A DNA stretch of 64,000 nucleotides, taken from contig NC_135562.1 of NCBI RefSeq assembly GCF_964340395.1, forward strand, positions 21,743,892 through 21,807,891, read 5' to 3'. A program made the position numbers and the translations under genes. Below are positions 55,996 through 64,000 of the stretch, piece by piece (position 1 is the stretch's first letter; every line of letters starts with the position of its first letter). Source of the stretch: Glandiceps talaboti. Taxonomy: Eukaryota; Hemichordata; Enteropneusta; Spengelidae. The notes under the pieces were generated by a model, which was given only the letters and a program-made list of their open reading frames with translations, was not told where the DNA came from and searched no databases.

Positions 55996-56549
55996 ATGTA
56001 TACATAGTTTCTTCGAAACAGGAGACATACAAGGAGGCAGTTGATTTCAAAAGTAGCAGGTAATATTGGAAAGGTAGGCAGTAATAAGTATGAGAGACTG
56101 GAGACACCAAGTGGGGATGGGTATGGAAAGGGGCGTTTCACCTTCCGTCACTGAATTTATTTTTTGAAATTCAAGTCTAGACTGAAAATATGCTTATGGT
56201 GCTATTGATCTCCAGGCCTGTTAACAATAGAATTTGAATTTAGAAAAAAAAAAACAATACCAGAGAAAAAAAAATCCCACGGTATAATTTTGCATGCTAT
56301 ATTCACTATATCATTCAGAAATATTCCACCTCCATTAAAAACTTAAAAAACATGATTTAAGGTAATCTCTTTGATCAAATGTAAAACAGAAAATCTTCAC
56401 CATTTAGTAACAAACTCATTGGCAACATATCTTACAAATCAAGCAGTACAATTTCTTTTTACCACACTTCGTCTCTGATTAAATCATCATTATTGGAATA
56501 TACCTCTAAATAGCACTGCACTCCTTTCTCAGATGGTAATGGAATAGAC
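55996..56549. other. AT-rich spacer, no supported gene
   Basis: Nothing beyond short A-runs near 56245-56272 was seen. Confidence 0.4.
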
Positions 56550-56880
56550 ATGTTGGTTTTCGGTAATTAAGCTATCTTAAGAATACATACTTCAATTTCA
56601 ATATAATTTAATGCATACGTTAACCATAACAAATCATATATGTCCTACAAAGTTTGTTGATATAGATTACAGTTTTAATGAAACATTTGCATGATTAATG
56701 AATTTCGGTAATTAGACTTCAAATGTCATATAATGTGGTACATACCCACCTCTCCTATGGAGTTTATTGATACATCTTTTACTTTTGATGAGTAATTTCG
56801 CTGTATCTTAAGAATTCCATATAATTTGGCACATACATTAACCATAGTTCCCGAACATTCAGTTTAATTATACGCACACG
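56550..56880. repeat. Degenerate tandem repeat, about 2.5 units
   Basis: The motifs TTTCGGTAATTA (56559, 56703), CTTAAGAAT (56577, 56809), ATATAATTT...CATA...TTAACCATA (56599, 56821) and AGTTT-TTGATA (56650, 56760) recur in the same order. They suggest an old repeat of roughly 130-145 bp. Divergence is high and the boundaries are uncertain. Confidence 0.45.
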
Positions 56881-57115
56881 GAAAGCATTCAGTCGAAATA
56901 TATGGTTTGGCCCTCACAGGAGGCATTCATAGTCTAGTTTGAAATTCATTGTTACGGTTTGATTTGATGTTTTGTTTTGTTTTGTTTGATTGGCCAAGAA
57001 ATAGTAGGCTGCAACTCCATAGACAAATGACATGTGTAACTAGTTCGCCCACCTTCACAGTTATCTGCATTACAACAATCAAACCATTTAAACTGTCTTA
57101 TACCCTGAAAATAGA

Positions 57116-57121
57116 TTTATT
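57116..57121 (-). promoter_or_regulatory. Polyadenylation signal AATAAA
   Basis: AATAAA on the minus strand begins 28 nt past the stop codon of the 221-codon gene, a plausible position for a compact 3' UTR. Confidence 0.5.
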
Positions 57122-57148
57122 CCGTATTGAGTTTTTGTTTTGTTTTGG

Positions 57149-57814
57149 TTAATAGCGGCGATTTACATGCCGTCGATAAGGGCGTTGAGCAATTTCAAGG
57201 AAACGGATGTCAATGTCTGCACCCTTTTCAACCCATACTTTCGTAAAGGTTTTTTTCCAAGGTTTGTGATTCTTTGGAATGTGATCTATAACATCTGTAA
57301 GGCTTTTAGGTAATGGTGGGGGTGTAAAATACCCATCTTCGTCGTTGGAGTCATCATCACTTCCCTGGCTATCTACCAAGTTTGCCGTTTTTTCCCAACT
57401 CTTCAGAATTGTTTGAACGTGATCTAATGGACTGTTATCGCGATTCGTCGACTTGTCGTGGAATCTGCATGACTGTACTTTCATTAGCGGCAAACTTTCG
57501 GCCGTGCTTTGTCGAATTTTCTTTTCACTTTTGGTCGAAGTCAGGGAGGGTAAAATATTCCTTGGTTGAAATCCATGATCTCTGTGATCACGTTCATCAG
57601 CATGTACATCCATGGCGAACGCTACTTTGTGCTTGATAGCAGGAAGTTTCTTTCGTCGTTGGATGATACCGGTCGACGTGCGTTTTGTATGGAGTCTTGA
57701 TCTTGGATCAACGTTGTAGTCTTCTTTAAGTGCAATATCTTCTGCTTTCCGAACAGTCAGATTTCGAAGTTTCTCCAATAATTCACTATGCTCACGTCCC
57801 AGAGATTCAAACAT
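57149..57814 (-). CDS. Uncharacterised 221-residue protein
   Basis: This is the longest non-repetitive open frame of the window, uninterrupted from an ATG with A at -3 (AAGAAAATG) to a TAA that is followed by AATAAA. I do not recognise the family. The protein is polar and charged, without signal peptide or membrane segment: a helix-prone N-terminus (residues 1-30, MFESLGREHSELLEKLRNLT), a basic stretch (44-63), KVAF at 63-66 in a basic setting that fits the RVxF docking motif for protein phosphatase 1, an acidic Ser/Asp run (149-161), a proline patch (PPPLPK, 165-170), and a Trp-containing C-terminal part (186-194) ending in a basic tail. The C-terminal third has the look of a conserved, compact motif. 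A splice acceptor-like TTTACAG at about 57893 upstream could mean a spliced 5' UTR. Coding status is likely; function is unknown. Confidence 0.7.
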   Translation of the reverse strand: MFESLGREHSELLEKLRNLTVRKAEDIALKEDYNVDPRSRLHTKRTSTGIIQRRKKLPAIKHKVAFAMDVHADERDHRDHGFQPRNILPSLTSTKSEKKIRQSTAESLPLMKVQSCRFHDKSTNRDNSPLDHVQTILKSWEKTANLVDSQGSDDDSNDEDGYFTPPPLPKSLTDVIDHIPKNHKPWKKTFTKVWVEKGADIDIRFLEIAQRPYRRHVNRRY

Positions 57815-59285
57815 TTTCTTGGGATACAGATTAGAATACTAAGAGATTGATGTATGGTGAATAGATGGTGTTCTTGATAGACTCTATCTACCTGTAAACA
57901 TAGGCTTGTTGTAGATGAACGTTAACTATAGATTGTATGTATCACGTGACTGGGTGTGATACCGTAGTACTACTGTCAGCCTGCTATCCGTATCGGTAAC
58001 TTTGTGTATACCATCAACTCTAACTGTTTTTGTTCGCTATACATTCAAGCCAGTCCGAAGTAAGATATCTATCAACCGGTAAACAAGGACAACCAAACAA
58101 AAGCAAACAAATACTTGAAGTGTGTGGACCTGTTTGTATGTCTACAGAATACTCGTTAGAAATGTTTGAATTGTTATACTGCATTCCTTTGATACAAAGA
58201 AACCGCGTTCTACTTGAAGTGAAAAAAGAATAAACTCAAACTATGTAAAGTATACTACCTCCTGGACTTGGTAACGACTTGCGGTACACGCAGCTCTGTG
58301 TTGATCAGTTCGCCAATCGAGCTATCGATATCATTCAGTTTAATTCCTAAGATTATGTAGCACATTCGTGTTATATAAGTTTTTTAAGGTTAATTCCTTT
58401 CGGTGTTGTCGTATCACATTGTTCCGTCTAGACGAAACCACAGCCGCACCATTTATATCCGTCCGTCACTGTGTTTTATTTTGGCGTCCGTGTTAGCAAC
58501 AGTATCCCGATTTGATTTGTATGCATCCACACAGTTGACGAAACTGTTAAGTCAATGGAAACATGTCACAGATCGTAGGGCACGAATTCTTTCTCAAAAC
58601 AGACGTGCGAATATTGACCTGGCCCACTGTCTTTGCGTCTCCTTGACGGTCGCCGGTTTGACATGCTAGCCTGAAGTAAACAGTAGGTGTACGTAAGGCA
58701 GTCCAGAGATAACAAGGCATGTAATCTTCTAGGTAAATGTGATATGGTTATCCGTTGTCTGAAAGTAGCTCATATGATCTCGTTATTCACCAATGTCTCT
58801 GTTGGTTCTCTATAGACAGTGTACACCAGGTCATCATTTGGATGGACACTGAGTGAATAGAATCACTTTGTGACGTGACGTGTCGTGACAATAGCAGAAG
58901 ACAACATATTATTCACACACAATTGCAGACTACGCTGTCATGCATTACATTATTGGTCTCCACCTAGGCTAGCCTAACAATAACACCTTGTGTAGTTCGG
59001 TAGAGTGTCTACCCTATTGGTCCTACATAGTACTGTTGACAACGCGCTTGGCTAGTAACGGCACGTTGTTTTCTTAAAGTGGCCTTATGGATGATCTATT
59101 TTGGAATTTTGATTAATAAAACACGTTTTTAAAATGTTTTTTTTTCTGTTTGAGAAAATAAAGTAGAACAACATAGAGCAAGTTTGAGTTGTTACTAAAT
59201 CATTGTAAAAAAAACCCTCTTACAAATGTATAAAGTTTACGTTTTAGGAAATGCTAAAGTTTGTAAACAACTTGGGTAATACACA
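57815..59285. other. Upstream region and spacer, no supported gene
   Basis: Plus-strand frames at 58030-58233 and 58403-58669 lack recognisable domains, good start context or splice partners. This region would hold the promoter of the minus-strand gene, but no clear TATA element stood out. Confidence 0.4.
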
Positions 59286-59289
59286 AGCA

Positions 59290-59925
59290 ATCACTATGTC
59301 TTGTACAGTCTGTGCATGGGCATGGAAGTAGAACCCCATGGCATGGGTAAACAGAGGAAATCACTACGTCACGAACTCTGTGCATGGGTAAACAAGAAAT
59401 CACTAGGTCATGTACAGTCTGTGCATGGGTAAACAAGAAGTCACTACGTCATGTACAGTCTGTGCATGGGTAAACAGAAGAAATCACTACGTCATGTACA
59501 GTCTGTGCATGGGTAAACAAGAAATCACTACGTCATGAATAGTCTGTGCATGGTAAACAGAAGAAATCACTACGTCATGTACAGTCTGTGCATGGGTAAA
59601 CAAGAAATCACTACGTCATGTACAGTCTGTGCATGGGTAAACAAGAAATCACTACGTCATGTACAGTCTGTGCATGGGTAACCGTAAACAAGAAATCACT
59701 TCGTCATGTGCAGTCTGCATGGGTAAACAAGAAATCACTACGCCATGTACATTCTGTGCATGGGTAAACAAGAAATCCCGACGTCATGTACAGTCCGGCA
59801 TGGGTAAACAAGAAATCACTACGTCATGTACAGTCTGTGCATGGGTAAACAGAAGAAATTACTACGTCATGTACTCTGTGCATGTGGTAAACTGACGAAA
59901 TCACTACGTCATGCATGTGCATGCT
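59290..59925. repeat. 41-bp minisatellite, about 15 units
   Basis: The unit is close to CATGGGTAAACAAGAAATCA followed by CTACGTCATGTACAGTCTGTG, with a 2-3 bp larger variant (AACAGAAGAAATC). Each unit holds TACGTCA, that is TGACGTA on the minus strand. Frames on both strands are repeat translations. Confidence 0.95.
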
Positions 59926-61367
59926 TCTGGCTACTTGCAAGTGCATTTTAATCATGTCAGGCACCTCTATTTAGTCTGCATGATTTAAAAAAATGTATAC
60001 TATACTCTTATTTACTATACATTTAAAAAAAATCATACATATTGATTCGAATGCCTGTGATTTTATTTGTGATTGAAACACGACTATACATTTAAGGGGT
60101 TTGATTACTTATTAGTGGATAGGCATATTTTGGTTATTGTTAGTCGTTATCAAAATTGTACAGTGGAGACAGCAGGGAAATGAGAGAAAACTTCGTGTCA
60201 ACCGTTTCTATGCGACAATGCTCAACTGGCCCTCACTCCCGGTTCTAAAACAGCGCCCCTAGTGGCCAAAACATAATACCGTTTATCTTTTCTGATAACT
60301 GGAATACTCGGAGACTTAACTTAAGAGTATGCGGTTTTACATTGTTTCTTTTTTTCAAGTAGTAAAACAAAAATCTAAAAGAAGTATACATTTCTCATCT
60401 ATATGGTCACACGAAATCCTTCCTGCCAGTGGTTGATAAAGGAACAGAGACCGCAGCATCAAGATATACATCAACATGTAGGAGATACTTATGTAATTCT
60501 TACCACGGAATATCACGAATGAGACAGAATGGTAACCGTTTGATATGGTGTACTCCTATATATAATATCATAAAGTCGCACGGCCACTGGTTACCTTAAA
60601 ATGGGGGCAATATAATTATTAAATGTCGTAACAGAGATACCATTCAAATGATGTCGGCAAGATAGAGTTAGTAGCTACTTGTATTTCTATTGTGTTCATT
60701 CCTAATAAGACTCGGGGTCGATTGCAACAATCCATGTCTGGAAATAATCATCATATAGTTATAGATCTTCTAGAAAAAATGACGTAAAGAGGCTGCTTCA
60801 AGGTTTTGTTTTCGATACAGTGTTTAATAGAAATTAAAATCACTGACAGACTGGGCACTATGAACACCATGTAACACATATTACAAACTCCAGCGTTGGT
60901 GGCGCTCTTTACTGTACGCTTCTCGCCAACGTGAGCGTTCAATGATGCCAAATATACTGTGTTGGTTGTCTGAGCTGTACTCGTATGTCAGTCATAACAC
61001 ATAACACATGAGGTTGTTTTGTGAATTACCAAACCTAGGCAATTCTTGGTTAGGAGAACAATGAAATAACAAAGGACGTGGCTCGTTATCATTTACAATA
61101 TTGTTTACATTTATATTTTATTAGACGATAAAATTAGTTGAATTATGTTGACCACCTTCTCATTAGTGTTCATTTTTTTAATACAAAAATCAAAATGTGA
61201 CGAAAATGTCCATAGCAAACTATAAACTCCACTTAAAAATAACAACACTTGAAAAAAAGCATACTATGATGTGAGACTTATAACGTCGGTGGCGATGCAC
61301 TGCAATTACATGTTAATTAGTTGTAGTATGTTCCGCTTTTTGAACAAAAGCAGCAACCAACGCACAA
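59926..61367. other. Spacer, no supported gene
   Basis: AT-rich, with an isolated GCGCCCCTAGTGGCC near 60254 of the kind seen in dispersed repeats of many animals. The 66-codon minus-strand frame at 60751-60951 has no recognisable feature. Confidence 0.4.
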
Positions 61368-61796
61368 AAATGTATGGGTACGTATGACGTTGATAATATA
61401 TGGGTACATATGACGTAGATAATATATGGGTACATATGACGTAGATAATATATGGGTACATATGACGTAGATAATATATGGGTACATATGACGTAGATAA
61501 TATATGGATACATATGACGTATCGGTAGATAATATATGGATACATATGACGTACATAATATATGGGTACATATAACGCATATAATATATGGGTACATATG
61601 ACGTAGATAATATATTGGGTAGGTAATATATGACGTAGATATTGAAATATTGGTGCATATGACGTAGATAATGTAAGGGCACATACATATACGTAGATAA
61701 TGTTTGTACAAATGACGTTGATAATGTATGGGTACAAATGACGTAGATAATGTATGAGTACATATGACGTAGATAATGTATGGGTACATATTTCTC
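61368..61796. repeat. 26-bp minisatellite, about 16 units
   Basis: The unit is close to GATAATATATGGGTACATAT followed by GACGTA. Units in the centre are almost identical and those at the right end are degenerate. Each contains TGACGTA on the plus strand. The Tyr-Ile-Ile-Tyr minus-strand frames are artefacts. Confidence 0.95.
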
Positions 61797-62257
61797 GTAA
61801 TTTATAGCTAGGGGATCAGTATATTACATATTCAGCTCTGGTTTCATTTGTACAGTAGTTCAAGATCAATAAACACAAACAACTCAATAACCTTTCCATA
61901 TATTATTAGATATGAACCTTTTGTTAGTATTTTAAATTTTACAAATAAACCAATTTCATATGTTGTGAAACAGATGTAAAATATTTGGGGAATATATCTT
62001 TGACGAAGGCAGACTTGTAATCAGTCGACATTGTTTTTTGTCTTTGTTTCCTTTTGATGTTTGGATGTTGCAAAAGACGAATTTCGTGTTTTTTATGGAC
62101 ACAAAATTATATCTCCTTAGATAAGAAAACATGCTAATTACAGGAGAGTACATAGGTTTATGCGGTACCTTTGATACAAGTGTGTGGTACTGTACATACC
62201 GTAGCAAAACAATACGATTTAGACAAGTCATTCAAATCACGACATCACAATCATCAA
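61797..62257. other. Likely 3' UTR and spacer of the minus-strand gene
   Basis: This lies just downstream of the stop codon at 62258 on the minus strand. I did not see a canonical AATAAA on that strand close to the stop. The 91-codon minus-strand frame at 61956-62231 has no recognisable feature. Confidence 0.35.
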
Positions 62258-62407
62258 TTACTTATCAGACAAAACGTATACTAAACTCATTGCCATAACA
62301 ACCAATAATAACCAATAGGCGCTATTCAGCGTTGCAGTTGATCCACATTCATCTCCTGTCAGTGTAGGATCCGTCACTATAGGCACGTAACTAAACTTGC
62401 CTTGACT
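62258..62407 (-). CDS. Last coding exon of a membrane-anchored protein
   Basis: An acceptor TTTGATATTGCAG is followed by 49 codons and a TAA. The exon starts on a codon boundary (phase 0), which matches the phase in which the exon at 63219-63442 ends, so the two join in frame across an 811-bp GT-AG intron. It opens SQGKFSYVPIVTDPTLTGDE and then has a Cys-Gly-Ser-Thr-Ala stretch, followed by a hydrophobic segment AYWLLLVVMAMSLVYVL three residues before the end. Such a tail is either a C-terminal single-pass membrane anchor or a GPI-attachment signal with small residues before the hydrophobic part. The protein would then be extracellular and tethered to the cell surface. The family was not recognised. 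Confidence 0.65.
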   Translation of the reverse strand, partial: SQGKFSYVPIVTDPTLTGDECGSTATLNSAYWLLLVVMAMSLVYVLSDK

Positions 62408-62505
62408 CTGCAATATCAAATAACAATTCCATATCAATTATTGCTTTAAAACCCACAATGGGTGCAGCTTGGAGTGAGGGGGGGGGGGGGGACGCTTTAA
62501 AACCC

Positions 62506-63165
62506 AAAATGGGTTATACTATCAATGACGTAATATGGATATCCCAATGTGTTATACTATCAATGACGTAATATATATATATATCACATTGTGTTATACT
62601 ATCACTGACGTATTAAATATATTTATCACAATGTGTTATACTATCAATAACGTAATATATATATATATATATATCACAATGTGTTATACTATCAATGACG
62701 TAATATATTTATCACAATGTGTTATACTATCACTGACGTAATATAATTATCACAATGTGTTATACTATCAATGACGTAATATAATTATCACAATGTGTTA
62801 AATACTATAAATGACGTAATATAATTATCACAATGTGTTAAATATTATCAATGACGTAATATAATTATCACAATGTGTTATACTATCACTGATGTAATAT
62901 AATTATCACAATGTGTTATACTATCAATGACGTAATATAATTATCACAATGTGTTATACTATCAATGACGTAATATAATTATCACAATGTGTTATACTAT
63001 CAATGACATAATATAATTATCACAATGTGTTAAATACTATCAATGACGTAATATAATTATCACAATGTGTTATACTATCAATGACGTAATATAATTATCA
63101 CAATGTGTTAAATACTATCAATGACGTAATATAATTATCACAATGTGTTAAATATTATCACTGAC
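62506..63165. repeat. 38-bp minisatellite inside the intron, about 17 units
   Basis: The unit is close to ATGACGTAATATAATTATCA followed by CAATGTGTTATACTATCA, with 39-40-bp variants (TAAATACTATC). It fills most of the 811-bp intron between the two exons and ends 54 bp from the upstream exon's donor. Each unit carries TGACGTAA, with a few single-base variants (TGATGTAA, TGACATAA, TAACGTAA). A G run precedes it at 62479-62490. Confidence 0.95.
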
Positions 63166-63218
63166 GCTCGCGATTTGCAGCACGATGTACAGCATGTTGC
63201 AGACAACCTTTTACTTAC

Positions 63219-63442
63219 TTTATAGAACGTGGTGTCTTCATTCTCACAGTGAGAATTAAACGCTGTTTGGTATGCTTCTTCAAGTATATTGACTTCATCT
63301 TTCGTCCATTCCAGTCCCTCTAAAATTGATACTGCTGATTTTCCTGCATAACGCAGTGGTTTAATCACCGTGGGAGGAAAGGTGCTAAAAGGATTGAATA
63401 CAAAAAATACATGTGCTTTATTGTCAACTAACCATCGCGTTC
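63219..63442 (-). CDS. Penultimate coding exon of the same minus-strand gene
   Basis: A 224-nt exon lies between the acceptor AAATTGTCCCCAG and the donor AAA|GTAAGTAAAAGG. It begins with two bases of a split codon (phase 1) and ends on a codon boundary, so it needs at least one more upstream exon, probably beyond the window. The peptide begins TRWLVDNKAHVFFVFNPFST, continues with a Pro-rich turn and KPLRYAGKSAVSILEGLEW, and ends in an acidic helix-like segment with one Cys. It looks like part of a folded extracellular or enzymatic domain, but I cannot name it. The open frame extends past the donor only as far as the minisatellite. The neighbouring plus-strand signal-peptide gene would lie inside this gene's next intron if upstream exons are further right. 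Confidence 0.6.
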
Positions 63443-63800
63443 CTGGGGACAATTTGTTTTTTACCTCGAGTGCCTTGTTTGAATGCTTGATAACTTGCTA
63501 AGGTTTACATGCGATGTTGGCATAAATATATAGGATGTGTGTGGTGGAGTGTATTGACTTTGCAGAGGAAGCTACTAATTTATAATTTTATCACAACTTT
63601 CCGCTCTACGGACATGCGCATGATAAAGTGTCTGCCTGATTCTCTCCTTGTGTACACAACTTAAAGTCTAAAATCGTCACACTGATTTCCTTTGTATTTT
63701 GTTGGAGTTTCACATTCAAATTGTTCAAATCGAAATTATCGCACCACAGTGTGTCAAAAATTTACTTTTTATGTTTTAAAATTTAACAAACTCAAATTGG
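63443..63800. other. Intron or intergenic DNA
   Basis: No additional coding exon of either neighbouring gene could be identified on either strand. Confidence 0.35.
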
Positions 63801-63807
63801 TATAAAA
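63801..63807 (+). promoter_or_regulatory. Possible TATA box (TATAAAA)
   Basis: TATAAAAT lies 67 bp before the first ATG of the secreted-protein frame. A start site about 30 bp downstream would leave a short 5' UTR of roughly 35 nt. In AT-rich DNA this motif could be chance. Confidence 0.3.
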
Positions 63808-63866
63808 TTTGTTTGGAAAGTTCTTCGAGATTGTGTACATTAAGAAGTATATTCAGGAGATGATCC

Positions 63867-63932
63867 AATGAAACTGTCTGCTATCTTGTTAACCATTACA
63901 ATGAAACTGTCTGCTATCTTGTTAACCATTAC
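63867..63932. repeat. 33-bp perfect tandem duplication
   Basis: Two identical 33-bp copies (63867-63899 and 63900-63932) lie head to tail. The unit is eleven codons long, so it duplicates the start of the signal peptide without changing the frame. Confidence 0.97.
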
Positions 63933-64000
63933 TTTGATTTTAATGTCTTCAATTCATCTATGCCTTGGCCGAGTGTCGACTTCAGTAACTTTCTACCCCA
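63868..64000 (+). CDS. 5' end of a secreted or membrane protein gene (partial)
   Basis: An open frame starts at ATG 63868 and runs off the window after 44 codons. It begins MKLSAILLTIT, repeats those eleven residues exactly, then continues LILMSSIHLCLGRVSTS. This is a Lys near the N-terminus, a long hydrophobic core and a small-residue region (CLG) that could be a signal-peptidase site. The second ATG at 63901 would alone give a normal-length signal peptide of about 23 residues, so either Met could start the protein; an upstream TATAAAA favours transcription from just before both. The mature protein is outside the window and cannot be identified. Too short to exclude chance, but the composition and duplication are striking. 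Confidence 0.5.
   Translation, partial: MKLSAILLTITMKLSAILLTITLILMSSIHLCLGRVSTSVTFYP

Noticed and set aside
58403-58669. 88-codon plus-strand frame
   Set aside because: Composition is plausible but there is no domain, polyadenylation signal or splice support.
61306-61789. Tyr-Ile-Ile-Tyr frames of 143-158 codons on the minus strand
   Set aside because: Translations of the 26-bp minisatellite in three frames.

Overview
The window is metazoan genomic DNA: AT-rich, very gene-poor, with GT/AG-bounded exons, a CR1/L2-type LINE, a Penelope-type GIY-YIG remnant and many micro- and minisatellites. This mix suits a marine invertebrate. The G-run spacer modules remind me of lancelet or hemichordate DNA, but nothing here fixes the taxon.

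Layout. (1) 1-40742: one head-to-tail satellite array, period about 419 bp, roughly 94 copies, all in one orientation, running off the left edge. A 5'-truncated LINE (39177-40247) splits the next-to-last monomers, and the outermost monomer is the most diverged. Read on the minus strand, nearly every monomer carries an 80-nt segment bounded by a good 3' splice site and a good 5' splice site. The array is built of higher-order blocks: a 12-monomer 5,017-bp duplication at 7.4-17.6 kb, a 6-monomer 2,513-bp block at 28.5-38.1 kb, and 838-bp dimers at 26-28.5 kb. (2) 40743-43040: a CTGA-rich minisatellite. (3) 43.0-46.9 kb: mostly unique DNA with a candidate minus-strand first coding exon at 44.6 kb and, beside it, a relic whose splice acceptor and intron match the satellite's. 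(4) 46.9-51.85 kb: two copies of a diverged segmental duplication, one holding a CATA microsatellite. (5) 51.85-53.1 kb: a 20-bp minisatellite abutting a broken Penelope-type endonuclease tail. (6) 53.1-57.1 kb: spacer with C/G tracts and a second CATA tract. (7) 57.1-57.8 kb: a 221-codon minus-strand gene. (8) 59.3-63.2 kb: three more minisatellites, all carrying the same TGACGTA core. (9) 62.26-64.0 kb: the last two coding exons of a minus-strand gene for a membrane-anchored protein and, on the plus strand, the start of a secreted-protein gene whose signal peptide contains a 33-bp in-frame duplication.

Reading. The most interesting object is the array. It looks like an exon with its flanking intron, from a minus-strand gene to the right, amplified about 94-fold and homogenised by unequal exchange at several register lengths. 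Its exon-like segment is phase 1 to phase 0, so serial inclusion would break the frame. An exon-repeat protein is therefore unlikely; a non-coding transcript, a mutually exclusive exon source or a plain satellite are the live alternatives. Everything was read by eye: repeat boundaries are good to tens of bases and gene identities are left open where I did not recognise them.
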